15,038 bases of DNA from JAPOPJ01 sp964538885 (GCA_964538885.1 CAZIHR010000019.1:1-15038), one strand, 5' to 3'. Counted from the stretch's first letter, positions 1-6,668 are shown. Notes: generated from the letters alone by a model not told the origin. Numbers and translations: made by a program.

Positions 1-140
1 CAATGAAATACGACTACATTCAGCAATTGGATATGTGCCACCGGCAGAGTTTGCAGTACTATAGAGAGCTGAGAATAAATGACTGGTGATATTATCTTTT
101 TTTGTGATAAAAGTGCTCTCAATTCATGGGGTCCAGCTCA
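1..140 (+). mobile_element. Right end of an IS3-family-like insertion sequence (left part outside window)
   Basis: The window opens inside a transposase C-terminus (separate entry). About 75 bases after its stop lies a probable right inverted repeat ending near base 140. Read on the opposite strand it begins TGAGCTGGACCCC, which resembles the TGA-A/G-CTGGACCCC type of terminus common in IS3-family elements. The short distance from transposase stop to terminus also fits that family. The left terminus and the target-site duplication cannot be seen, so the exact boundary and family are inferred. The element sits about 220 bases upstream of tRNA-Leu. The long T run at 97-103 lies between stop and terminus and could end transposase transcription. 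Confidence 0.5.
2..64 (+). CDS. IS3-type transposase, C-terminal 20 residues (5' part outside window)
   Basis: Frame 2 reads 20 codons and then TAG at 62-64. The residues NEIRLHSAIGYVPPAEF match the conserved tail of the rve-type integrase core of IS3-family OrfB transposases, where the pattern is roughly N-x-x-R-x-HSA-x-GY-x-x-P-x-EF. The enzyme catalyses DDE-type cut-and-paste/copy-out transposition. The acidic catalytic residues lie upstream of this fragment, so whether the gene is intact cannot be judged. The identification rests only on this short motif, supported by the terminus-like sequence that follows. The related IS481 group shares similar tails and is the main alternative. Confidence 0.6.
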   Translation, partial: NEIRLHSAIGYVPPAEFAVL

Positions 141-361
141 AATGCGATGTATTTTCTTTAATTTGAGCATCTAATTCATTTTCCAAGTTTGTGCAAAAAA
201 GAGTTCAAGTCTTATGACTATTTGGGACTGTCCACTGTATGGAATCACCATTATCTTGTAGGCTATATTGCTGTGTGTCTATCTGATAAGGCAACTGTAC
301 CTTTTTTGCAGAAAAACCAATTCTCGTAACAGTTAACTTTGTGTATGGTGCCAAGCTCGTT
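141..361. other. Intergenic stretch between IS end and tRNA-Leu
   Basis: No gene can be called with confidence. On the minus strand a frame from TTG at 352-354 to TGA at 205-207 gives 49 codons of ordinary-looking protein (it contains LTVTRIGFSAKKVQLPYQ). It stays open back into the tRNA, where TGA closes it. It could be the eroded 3' end of a gene cut off by integration or rearrangement, or simply chance. A TTAACTT stretch near 333-339 is about 26 bases before the tRNA and is the only, weak, box A candidate for it. Confidence 0.35.
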
Positions 362-446
362 GCGGGAATCGCCCAGCCTGGTCAACGGCGTAGGGCTTAG
401 GACCCTATCTTCTAGGAGTTCGTGGGTTCAAATCCCACTTCCCGCA
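362..446 (+). tRNA. tRNA-Leu (anticodon UAG)
   Basis: Complete class II cloverleaf, read directly. The acceptor arm GCGGGAA (362-368) pairs perfectly with TTCCCGC (439-445), followed by discriminator A446. The D stem is GCC/GGC (371-373/387-389) with GG at 380-381 in the loop. The anticodon stem is TAGGG/CCCTA (391-395/403-407) around loop CTTAGGA, giving anticodon TAG at 398-400, which reads CUA. A long variable arm (about 408-421), typical of leucine tRNA, is followed by T stem GTGGG/CCCAC with loop TTCAAAT. CCA is not encoded and must be added post-transcriptionally. No intron is visible. The upstream promoter is weak, with only an AT-rich patch about 26 bases before the gene. Confidence 0.97.
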
Positions 447-786
447 CTACATGTGTGGCGCGAACTCGGATCGTGAGTATATGATATGTGACAGTTATGT
501 ATGATGTAGTTAAATGAGAGCACACGACACTTTGTGATTCTAGTAGCGTGACAACAAATTTCTATCACAAAGTTACGATCCAAAGTTCTCGAGTATGAGT
601 GTAACTCGTACATTATGATGTCCATACGTCAAGCTTGGTATCTATAATATCTGTTAGCGAGTTTTTCTTACATCTCAATTTTATTACTTGTGTGGGAAAT
701 ATCGTAAATCTGACCACAAACAATCTTAATTTTATTATTTTACAGTTAATTTCCAAAGTTGTATTGTGGAACAGCTCGTTGTAGAT
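447..786. other. Gene-free stretch between tRNA-Leu and the E1-fusion gene
   Basis: No credible protein gene. The only sizeable frame, on the minus strand at 428-625, runs into the tRNA and has no recognisable features. The left half holds a nested inverted repeat (separate entry). The right half (about 660-760) is AT-rich and contains two similar CAATTTTATTA/TTAATTTTATTA stretches (near 676 and 726). It should carry the 3' end of the threonine synthase/E1-fusion transcript, but I see no convincing hairpin or U-tract terminator there. Confidence 0.5.
459..591. repeat. Nested imperfect inverted repeat (possible structured RNA or regulatory palindrome)
   Basis: Two sets of complementary arms share one side. 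ACTTTGTGAT (529-538) is the exact reverse complement of ATCACAAAGT (564-573). Immediately next to it, GGATCGT (468-474) pairs with ACGATCC (575-581), and GAACT (462-466) pairs with AGTTC (584-588) across a small internal loop; GC at 459-460 can pair with 590-591. The 3' arms are contiguous, so the two helices could stack. It starts about 13 bases after tRNA-Leu. Whether it is transcribed is unknown. Confidence 0.4.
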
Positions 787-813
787 CTATTTTTTGCCCA
801 AAAGCTCGTTGTA
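773..813. repeat. 11-base direct repeat at the 3' end of the E1-fusion gene
   Basis: AGCTCGTTGTA occurs at 773-783 and 803-813, exactly 30 bases apart. On the minus strand these encode the C-terminal YNEL of the fusion protein and, in the same frame ten codons on and past the TAG stop, a second YNEL. A small tandem duplication followed by stop formation would explain it; chance is possible. The first nine bases also occur at 354-362, just before tRNA-Leu. Confidence 0.45.
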
Positions 814-2109
814 TAGTGACACTGCCTCATTCTCATCTTTTGGTCCCACAATCACTGCCGAACCTCTCTTCATAAAGCTGACTGACATCTCATTTGTACG
901 CAACGAGAGCCCAAGCTCTCCTTGATTGTCCACCAGATATCCTCTGTTCTTTGCAATGCTAGTTATACTTGGCACATCAAGATCAAACATATCTGTGGGT
1001 GTGATGGAAAATGTCCGCTTGCCACCGGCGCGCCCACAAAGCTCCTCTAGTATCAGCTCTTCTTTGGATTGTATCTCTGCTTTACCTGATCCGCATACGG
1101 GACATTCTTCTACCTTGAGGGTGCGCGCTGATGCAAAATCAAGGCTTTCCATATCTACATAAAGTATTCTCTCAGACAAGCTTGGCTTTTTACCTAGCAG
1201 TACCTTTACGGCTTCGGCCACCTCAATTCCACCAATTACGGACAATACTGCAGGATGTACTCCCTCAATACTACATGTGGGCATCGAGTTCTCATCTAGT
1301 GAGGGAAACATGCAGTGGTAACATGCACTAGTTTCAGGCATTACAGTGAAGGCTTGCCCAGATACTCCTACCGCGGCACCGGTAACAAACGGGATCTTGA
1401 ATTTAATACATGCCTTGTTTAGGGCATATCGTGCATTGACACTATCTAGAGCGTCAATTATCACATCGCATCCTTCTACTACTTCAAGTGCCGTATGTTC
1501 ATTCACTGATACTGCTAGTGCCTCTACATTGCATTCGGGATTTAGCTTGCTCAGCTTCTTTGCGGCCACCTCCACTTTTACCTGCCCCACATCATCTTCA
1601 TCAAACATGATCTGCCTAGGTAGGTTGGACAGCTCTATCACATCCCTATCTACGATACGTAACGTTCCGACACCCATTGCTGCGAGCCTAGTTATGATGG
1701 GATTTCCAAGGCCGCCGGTGCCGACTATACATGCCTTGGAGTTTTTGAGCCGTATCTGTCCTTTATATCCTATCTCTTCTAGCATTACCTGCCTTGAGAA
1801 TCTGTCAAGCTCCTTACTTGATAATTCCTCTGAGCCACCGGCCACCGCAGGTAGTATGTAGACCTCATCCCCGTCGTTGAGTATTGTATTCATTCCGTCA
1901 GCAAACTTTGCATTCTTGCCATTGACGTATATGTTAATTAGAGAACGCGGGTTGCCCTCCCCATCAAATACTCGTCTCTTAAAGTCATCTCCCATAATGT
2001 CGGCAATCTTTGTAAATGCCTCTGTCAGCGACCCACACGAAATCTCGGATTTCTTTTCGCCACCTCCCTGATTCAGCACGGACGGAATTGTAAATGTAAT
2101 GTCTGCCAA
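787..2109 (-). CDS. Ubiquitin-like (MoaD/ThiS)-ThiF/MoeB E1 fusion protein
   Basis: The 440-residue protein joins two normally separate partners. Residues 1-92 are a MoaD/ThiS-like beta-grasp domain ending ILPAVAGG (Gly91-Gly92). Residues about 97-342 are an E1-like adenylyltransferase of the ThiF/MoeB/UbaA group: ATP loop GTGGLG (130-135), Asp154, Arg165, Lys178, zinc pairs Cys263/Cys266 and Cys336/Cys339, and probable catalytic Cys279 in PTCSIEGV. A further C-terminal domain of about 95 residues is unrecognised. E1 enzymes of this group adenylate the C-terminal glycine of a sulfur carrier or SAMP for molybdopterin, tRNA thiolation or protein tagging. Here the glycine pair is internal and followed by SEEL, so it could be activated only after cleavage, unless the fused domain has another role. 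The start is TTG (2107-2109), abutting the TAG of the upstream gene, which indicates translational coupling with the threonine synthase homologue. Domain calls are firm; the substrate is unknown. Confidence 0.88.
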   Translation of the reverse strand: MADITFTIPSVLNQGGGEKKSEISCGSLTEAFTKIADIMGDDFKRRVFDGEGNPRSLINIYVNGKNAKFADGMNTILNDGDEVYILPAVAGGSEELSSKELDRFSRQVMLEEIGYKGQIRLKNSKACIVGTGGLGNPIITRLAAMGVGTLRIVDRDVIELSNLPRQIMFDEDDVGQVKVEVAAKKLSKLNPECNVEALAVSVNEHTALEVVEGCDVIIDALDSVNARYALNKACIKFKIPFVTGAAVGVSGQAFTVMPETSACYHCMFPSLDENSMPTCSIEGVHPAVLSVIGGIEVAEAVKVLLGKKPSLSERILYVDMESLDFASARTLKVEECPVCGSGKAEIQSKEELILEELCGRAGGKRTFSITPTDMFDLDVPSITSIAKNRGYLVDNQGELGLSLRTNEMSVSFMKRGSAVIVGPKDENEAVSLYNELLGKK

Positions 2110-3336
2110 CTATTTGACCACCGCCGATATCTCTTCTATATCTGCTCGGAGCACCTTGGGTTTTGAGAGCACCTCCATAACTGACTCAGTCGACTTGAGA
2201 CCGTTCCCAGTCACATAACAGACTGTCTTGTCGTCTCTGTCAATCTTTCCTTGCTCTACCATCTTCTTTAACACTGCCACCGCTACTCCCCCTGCAGGCT
2301 CGGTGAATATGCCTTCTGTCTTTGCAAGCAGCATGATTGCATCTAGTATTTCTTTATTGTCAGATTCCTCTGCCACTCCGTCGTATTGTTCGAGTCTCTT
2401 TAGTACGTATCTCCCATCACCAGGATCTCCTATTGCTAAACTCTTTGCAATCGTGTCGGGGTTTTCTACTGGAATTACCTCTGTACTATTTCTCTTAAAG
2501 GCATCCACCACCGGTGCGCATCCGTGTGGTTGTGCTGCAATCATGTGCATTTCTGAGACATCATCTAGTAGGAATACCTCCTGTAGTTCCTCAAAGCCCT
2601 TGCATATTGCATTAAGCATTGCTCCACTACCTACAGGTACTACTAGTTGATCAGGCACCTGCCAATCCATCTGTTCGGCAACTTCATACGCAAGAGTCTT
2701 TGAACCTTCCACATAGTGAGACCGCATGTTGATATTAACTATGCCGATTCCTCTACTGTCGCCGATCTGAGCCGCTATCCTGTTTGCATCATCATATGTG
2801 CCGTCAACTGCTATGTAGTTTGCACCATAAGATAGTGCCTGAGCAATCTTTGCCATCTCTATATCACTTGGGGCAAATACATGGCACGGAAATCCACCTC
2901 TTGCAGCATGTGCCGCAGTTGCAGATGCCAAGTTTCCAGTTGATGCGCATCCAACTGCTGTTAATCCTAATTCTTTTGCCTTGGAGACTGCAACACCTGC
3001 TGGCCTGTCTTTGAATGAGAATGTTGGATTTACCGAGTCATTTTTTATGTAAAGGTTCTTCAATCCAAGAACTCTGCCCAAGTTCTCTGCTCTTGTAAGT
3101 GGGGTGAGTCCCGCATTGATGCTTACAATATTTGATCTGTCTTCTATTGGAAGCAGCTCAAAATACCGCCAGTATGTATTTTCGCGTCCAGCAAACATAT
3201 CTTTTGATATTTGTGGAAAGTCATATTTTACATCCAGAGGCCCAAAACAGTCGTTGCAGATGTACTTGAATGCAGTCTCGTACTCTTTCTTACATTCTCT
3301 GCATTGAAGAGATGTTCTTGCCAAGATCATTACCAC
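2110..3336 (-). CDS. thrC: Threonine synthase (PLP-dependent, zinc-ribbon type)
   Basis: Fold-type II PLP enzyme, 408 residues. By family it converts O-phosphohomoserine to threonine and phosphate in the cytoplasm. An N-terminal zinc ribbon (Cys12/Cys15 and Cys27/Cys30) is typical of archaeal ThrC. The PLP-binding lysine is Lys109 in FSFKDRP, the substrate loop is CASTGNLASA (130-139), and a glycine-rich PVGSGAM phosphate-binding loop follows. The start is GTG at 3336, or ATG two codons later at 3330. The stop touches the TTG start of the ubiquitin-like/E1 fusion gene, so the two are almost certainly co-transcribed. No homoserine kinase or other threonine gene is adjacent. Related PLP enzymes (CysM and O-phosphoserine sulfhydrylases) use sulfide or a protein thiocarboxylate. 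Given the neighbour, a sulfur-transfer role is a possible alternative, but the sequence itself looks like ThrC. Confidence 0.88.
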   Translation of the reverse strand: MVMILARTSLQCRECKKEYETAFKYICNDCFGPLDVKYDFPQISKDMFAGRENTYWRYFELLPIEDRSNIVSINAGLTPLTRAENLGRVLGLKNLYIKNDSVNPTFSFKDRPAGVAVSKAKELGLTAVGCASTGNLASATAAHAARGGFPCHVFAPSDIEMAKIAQALSYGANYIAVDGTYDDANRIAAQIGDSRGIGIVNINMRSHYVEGSKTLAYEVAEQMDWQVPDQLVVPVGSGAMLNAICKGFEELQEVFLLDDVSEMHMIAAQPHGCAPVVDAFKRNSTEVIPVENPDTIAKSLAIGDPGDGRYVLKRLEQYDGVAEESDNKEILDAIMLLAKTEGIFTEPAGGVAVAVLKKMVEQGKIDRDDKTVCYVTGNGLKSTESVMEVLSKPKVLRADIEEISAVVK

Positions 3337-3360
3337 CCGTTATACAATAAATAAAAAATC

Positions 3361-3370
3361 CTAATATCAA
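3361..3370 (-). promoter_or_regulatory. Probable TATA box for thrC and the E1-fusion gene
   Basis: On the minus strand TTGATATTAG is centred about 29 bases before the GTG start at 3336. This fits an archaeal box A giving an mRNA with little or no leader. A T-rich TTTTTTATTTATT nearer the gene (3345-3357) is an alternative box, which would better suit the ATG at 3330. Confidence 0.4.
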
Positions 3371-3371
3371 G

Positions 3372-3386
3372 TTAAGTATCACTTAA
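3372..3386. promoter_or_regulatory. Palindrome TTAAGT-ATC-ACTTAA, candidate operator
   Basis: A perfect 6-3-6 palindrome sits directly upstream of the presumed TATA box of the thrC operon, overlapping where TFB would contact the BRE. This position suits a dimeric repressor or activator, for example an Lrp/AsnC-type protein as is common for amino-acid genes. That link is inference; a 15-base AT-rich palindrome can arise by chance. Confidence 0.35.
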
Positions 3387-3460
3387 TTTTTTCTAGCTAA
3401 AAATTTAGTAATATTCGGTGCAAACTCGCATGAAACATACAGTCATATTTCAAATTGATG

Positions 3461-3492
3461 AAAAAATCTGCTAAAACATGGAATTTTTCCAT
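3461..3492 (-). terminator. Possible his operon terminator (weak hairpin plus U tracts)
   Basis: Leaving hisI on the minus strand, ATGGAA-AAA-TTCCAT (3492-3478) can form a 6-bp hairpin, followed by a TTTT tract and then six T (3466-3461). U-rich tracts are the main termination signal in archaea. On the plus strand the same palindrome is followed by seven T (3494-3500), so it could act both ways, although no plus-strand gene ends here. The rest of the 273-base gap (3337-3609) holds only the thrC promoter region. Confidence 0.35.
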
Positions 3493-3609
3493 ATTTTTTT
3501 GAACTTGTTTCCACCAACATATAATGTGCATCAATTACATGATGCTAAATTGAGACAGTAAGGGTGGCCGAATATCTACTAGTTGTATTTTGTGATTCTA
3601 TGATGCGAC

Positions 3610-3948
3610 TCAAGTATCTTGAACTGTCATATTGTTGTGAAAGCACGCATCTTTACCTAGATGGCATGCTGGTCCTGATGGCTCCACCAAGTAAATCACC
3701 GCGTCAGAATCACAGTCAACTAGAATCTCTCTTACCTTCTGTGTATTACCTGATTCTTCTCCCTTCATCCAAAGCTTGTTTCTTGAACGACTCCAGAACC
3801 ACGAGTTGCCTGTCTTTTTGGTCAGTTCGAGTGATTCCCTGTTGGTATATGCAAGTGTCAGTACATCCCGTGTATTTGCATTCTGTACCACTACTGGTAT
3901 CAATCCGCCTCCCTTCTCAAAATCGATATCATCAACGGATTTTTCCAT
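3610..3948 (-). CDS. hisI: Phosphoribosyl-AMP cyclohydrolase
   Basis: HisI hydrolyses the adenine ring of phosphoribosyl-AMP, the third step of histidine synthesis. The 112-residue protein shows the full family signature: FWSRSRNKLWMKGEESGNTQ (51-70), the metal-binding cluster DCDSD (78-82), and PACH (Cys95, His96) with Cys102 in ACF, which bind zinc and magnesium. Its length is that of a stand-alone HisI. There is no C-terminal HisE domain, unlike bacterial HisIE fusions. The start is ATG, 22 bases after the hisF stop, the longest gap in the operon. It is the last gene of the his operon. Confidence 0.96.
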   Translation of the reverse strand: MEKSVDDIDFEKGGGLIPVVVQNANTRDVLTLAYTNRESLELTKKTGNSWFWSRSRNKLWMKGEESGNTQKVREILVDCDSDAVIYLVEPSGPACHLGKDACFHNNMTVQDT

Positions 3949-3970
3949 GTTTATGTTACATCGAGCAGTC

Positions 3971-4774
3971 TTATAATCTTACAGAGATATTTTTGTCTGC
4001 AAGATATCTCTTTATTCCGTTTACGCCGTGTGCTTTATAATGAAATATGGATGCCGCAAGTGCCGCGTCGACATCTGATTTGATAAATACATCTGCCATA
4101 TCTTCTGGCTTTCCACAGCCGCCGGAGGCAATAACAGGTATGGATACTGATTGTACAATTTCTTTCGTTAGTATAATGTCATAGCCGTCCTTTGTGCCGT
4201 CTTTGTCGATGCTGGTCAGCAAGATCTCCCCTGCCCCTAGTTCTTCTACCTTTCTTGCCCAATTTATGGCATCAATTCCTGTTGGGTGTTTGCCACCATA
4301 AATGAATATCTCGAACCAGAATTTCTTGCCGTCCTCATAAAAGATGTTGTTTTTTTGGTCTGTATTGTAGTTGCGTTTTGCATCTATTGCAACCACTATA
4401 CATTGCCTTCCAAACAGCTTCAAAAGTTGATTTATCACGTCGGGTGTCTTTACTGCACCCGTATTGATTCCCACCTTGTCTGCTCCATTAAGCAGTATGT
4501 TTCGTGCATCATCAAGAGACTTTACTCCTCCTCCCACAGTAAACGGAATATCAATCACACTTGCTACACTGCGGACTAGTTCTGCAATGGTTCCACGTTG
4601 CTCCTCTGAGGCAGTAATGTCGAGAAATACCAACTCGTCCGCTCCCTCTCTACTGTACCTTGCTGCAAGCTCCACGGGATCACCTGCATCCTTGATTGAT
4701 TCAAAGTGCAGCCCTTTTACAACTCTGCCATCTTTAACATCAAGGCACGGTATGATTCTCTTGGTAAACGTCAT
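3971..4774 (-). CDS. hisF: Imidazole glycerol phosphate synthase, cyclase subunit HisF
   Basis: A (beta-alpha)8 barrel of 267 residues that joins with HisH to turn PRFAR plus ammonia into imidazole glycerol phosphate and AICAR. Catalytic aspartates are visible: Asp12 in IIPCLDVKDGRVVKG and Asp131 in VVAIDAKR. Phosphate-binding loops are FTVGGGV (78-84) and ASGGCG near residue 217. It is slightly longer than many HisF proteins, with the extra residues around 135-155 (a lysine/asparagine-rich loop). The ATG overlaps the hisA stop as ATGA, so translation is probably coupled to hisA. Confidence 0.97.
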   Translation of the reverse strand: MTFTKRIIPCLDVKDGRVVKGLHFESIKDAGDPVELAARYSREGADELVFLDITASEEQRGTIAELVRSVASVIDIPFTVGGGVKSLDDARNILLNGADKVGINTGAVKTPDVINQLLKLFGRQCIVVAIDAKRNYNTDQKNNIFYEDGKKFWFEIFIYGGKHPTGIDAINWARKVEELGAGEILLTSIDKDGTKDGYDIILTKEIVQSVSIPVIASGGCGKPEDMADVFIKSDVDAALAASIFHYKAHGVNGIKRYLADKNISVRL

Positions 4775-5475
4775 ACTTGTTTTGCCTCCTCCACACTTAC
4801 TTTATTTTCATATAGTGCCTTGCCTAAAATCACACCAAACGGGTTTTTTTCACCGACTCTTCTTATATCATCTAAATTAGATATGCCTCCACTTGCAATC
4901 ATGTTTGCCTCATCTATATTGCATGTACTTTCAAGCAGTTCAAGTTCAGGTCCCTGCATAGTACCATCCCTGTGTACATCGGTAAGCAGAAATTCAGAGA
5001 ATCCACATTCGACAAACTCTTTTATGGCATCAAGTAGCATCACTCCGGTTTCTGACTGCCATCCGTGGACAACTACCTGTTCGTCCACATGATCAACTGA
5101 GATGACAATTCTCTTTCTGCCTATCTTTGAGGCGATCTTTTCAAATGTATATTTGTCTTTGAATGCCATTGTACCAATCACTATTCTGTCGGCAAATACT
5201 GCCACCTCATCTATAACAGACTCGCTTCGAAGTCCACCTGCCACCTCCACTGGTACTGATACTTGAGATACAATCTCCTTGAACAGATTCCTGTTTGAAC
5301 CCCTGCCAAATGCAGCATCCAGATCTACTAAATGGAGCATGTCTGCACCCGCTTTTTCCCATTTGGCGGCCACGGCGACAGGATCATTTGAATATACAGT
5401 CTTTTGTTGAGGATCTCCCTGGTATAGTCGGACCACCTGCCCGCCCATCAGATCTATTGCTGGAATGATCTTCAC
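4771..5475 (-). CDS. hisA: ProFAR isomerase (HisA)
   Basis: HisA opens the ribose of ProFAR to give PRFAR, substrate of the HisF/HisH complex. The half-barrel repeats are seen in PAIDLMGGQVVRLYQGD and the VSVDH region. Catalytic aspartates are Asp8 and Asp128 from the chosen start. I place the start at GTG 5473-5475 rather than GTG 5482-5484. AAGGAG stands 8 bases before it, the start then overlaps the hisH stop as GTGA like the other 4-base junctions here, and the protein begins MKIIPAIDL as the family usually does. The upstream GTG adds three residues (MQK). Downstream it overlaps hisF by 4 bases. Confidence 0.96.
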   Translation of the reverse strand: MKIIPAIDLMGGQVVRLYQGDPQQKTVYSNDPVAVAAKWEKAGADMLHLVDLDAAFGRGSNRNLFKEIVSQVSVPVEVAGGLRSESVIDEVAVFADRIVIGTMAFKDKYTFEKIASKIGRKRIVISVDHVDEQVVVHGWQSETGVMLLDAIKEFVECGFSEFLLTDVHRDGTMQGPELELLESTCNIDEANMIASGGISNLDDIRRVGEKNPFGVILGKALYENKVSVEEAKQV

Positions 5476-6080
5476 TTTTTGCACTCCTTGATGAAATTGC
5501 GTACAATTATGCTTCCAGCTTTGCCAGATTTTTCTGGATGGAACTGTGTCCCAAAATAGTTTCTGTACTCTACCACGGCAGGAATTCTAATTCCATAATC
5601 TGATTCGGCGGTGACTATGTTGGGATCAGAGGGATCTGCCTTGTACGAGTGGACAAAATACATCCAAGAACCGTTCTCTATCCCCTCTAGCAGTCTTCCC
5701 GGTTTTTTGATCTCAAGACTGTTCCATCCCATGTGAGGTATCTTCATGGATTGAGGCAACAACACCACTTCGCCGTCAATGACTCCTAGGCCTTTTTCTG
5801 TCCCCTCTTGACTCTTCTCAAAGAAGATCTCCATACCAAGGCATATGCCCAATATGGGCGTGTTGTCACCTGCATATTCTCTCAAGCCGGCACCAGACAT
5901 ACCAGTTATGCTTTTTATGGCAGGATCAAAGTTTCCAACTCCTGGTAATAATAGTCCGTCATATGTATTTGGTTCATCAAACGTGGTAATTACATCCACT
6001 ATGGCCCCTGCCTTCTCAAAGGAATTCTTTAGGCTGAATATGTTGCCTACCCCATAATCGAATATAGCAAGATGTACCAT
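5472..6080 (-). CDS. hisH: Imidazole glycerol phosphate synthase, glutaminase subunit HisH
   Basis: Class I glutamine amidotransferase of 202 residues. It releases ammonia from glutamine and channels it into the HisF barrel. The catalytic triad is Cys80 in GICLGM, His181 and Glu183 in QFHPEKSG. PGVGNF (46-51) corresponds to the oxyanion-loop region of HisH, and the PHMGWN and YFVHSY motifs are characteristic. The ATG follows the hisB stop directly (TAAATG, no gap). The last codons contain AAGGAG, which serves as ribosome binding site for hisA. Confidence 0.97.
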   Translation of the reverse strand: MVHLAIFDYGVGNIFSLKNSFEKAGAIVDVITTFDEPNTYDGLLLPGVGNFDPAIKSITGMSGAGLREYAGDNTPILGICLGMEIFFEKSQEGTEKGLGVIDGEVVLLPQSMKIPHMGWNSLEIKKPGRLLEGIENGSWMYFVHSYKADPSDPNIVTAESDYGIRIPAVVEYRNYFGTQFHPEKSGKAGSIIVRNFIKECKK

Positions 6081-6668
6081 TTACATTGAACCTTTTGTGC
6101 TTGGAGTTCCCTTCTGTCTTTTGTCTTCTGTTGATGCGGTTCTGAATGCCACTGCTAGAGATTTAATGGCCGCTTCTGCCTTGTGATGATCATTTTCTCC
6201 ATATCTTATGGCAAGATGGATGCAACAGTTGAGATTCTGCAAGAGCGATTGGAAAAAATGCACCAGATCCTCCTTTGACATATCTTCGATCGTGTTTTGA
6301 TTTATTGCAAGTTCCATCTTACAGTATGATCTTTTTACCAGATCTACTGTGGTTTCAGCCAACGACTCGTCCATGGGTACCACAGCATGGCCGAATCTGG
6401 TGATGCCGTCCCTGTCTCCCAATGCCTTGTCAATTGCAAGTCCGATCGTGATTGCCGTATCTTCAATTAAATGATGGGTAATTCCATCGTTTGACTTGGC
6501 AGTAACTCTGAGATCCAACATGCCGTGTTTACCGAATGCGGTAATTAGGTGATCCAGAAAGCTTTGTCCCGTATTGGAATTGACCTTTCCTACTCCATTT
6601 ACATTTATAGACACTGACACATCTGTCTCTTTTGTCTTTCTTTTGATTACCGCTTTTCTTGCTCTCAT
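6081..6668 (-). CDS. hisB: Imidazoleglycerol-phosphate dehydratase
   Basis: HisB dehydrates imidazole glycerol phosphate to imidazole acetol phosphate using two manganese ions. The 195-residue protein is the monofunctional form, with no HAD phosphatase domain fused as in enteric bacteria. Metal-binding histidines and acids are visible in FLDHLITAFGKHG (His40, His48), THHLIED (His65, His66, Glu69) and NDHHKAEA (His161, His162, Glu165). GITRFG (88-93) is also typical. The usual DDHHTVED is ITHHLIED here, but the metal ligands are kept. The C-terminus ends in a short basic tail. The ATG start lies 16 bases after the HAD gene. The phosphatase lacking here is plausibly supplied by that neighbour. 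Confidence 0.96.
   Translation of the reverse strand: MRARKAVIKRKTKETDVSVSINVNGVGKVNSNTGQSFLDHLITAFGKHGMLDLRVTAKSNDGITHHLIEDTAITIGLAIDKALGDRDGITRFGHAVVPMDESLAETTVDLVKRSYCKMELAINQNTIEDMSKEDLVHFFQSLLQNLNCCIHLAIRYGENDHHKAEAAIKSLAVAFRTASTEDKRQKGTPSTKGSM

Noticed and set aside
205..354. 49-codon minus-strand frame between IS and tRNA-Leu
   Set aside because: Protein-like, but it has only a TTG start next to the tRNA, no ribosome site or promoter, and no known relative. Noted in the intergenic entry rather than called as a gene.
428..625. 65-codon minus-strand frame
   Set aside because: It runs into tRNA-Leu, has Cys/His-rich but patternless residues, no family resemblance, and lies across the inverted repeat.
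1346..1861. 171-codon plus-strand frame (and other long plus-strand frames through the minus-strand genes)
   Set aside because: It lies antisense to the clearly coding E1 domain. The residues are Ser/Thr/Pro-rich, as expected from the complement of a real gene.
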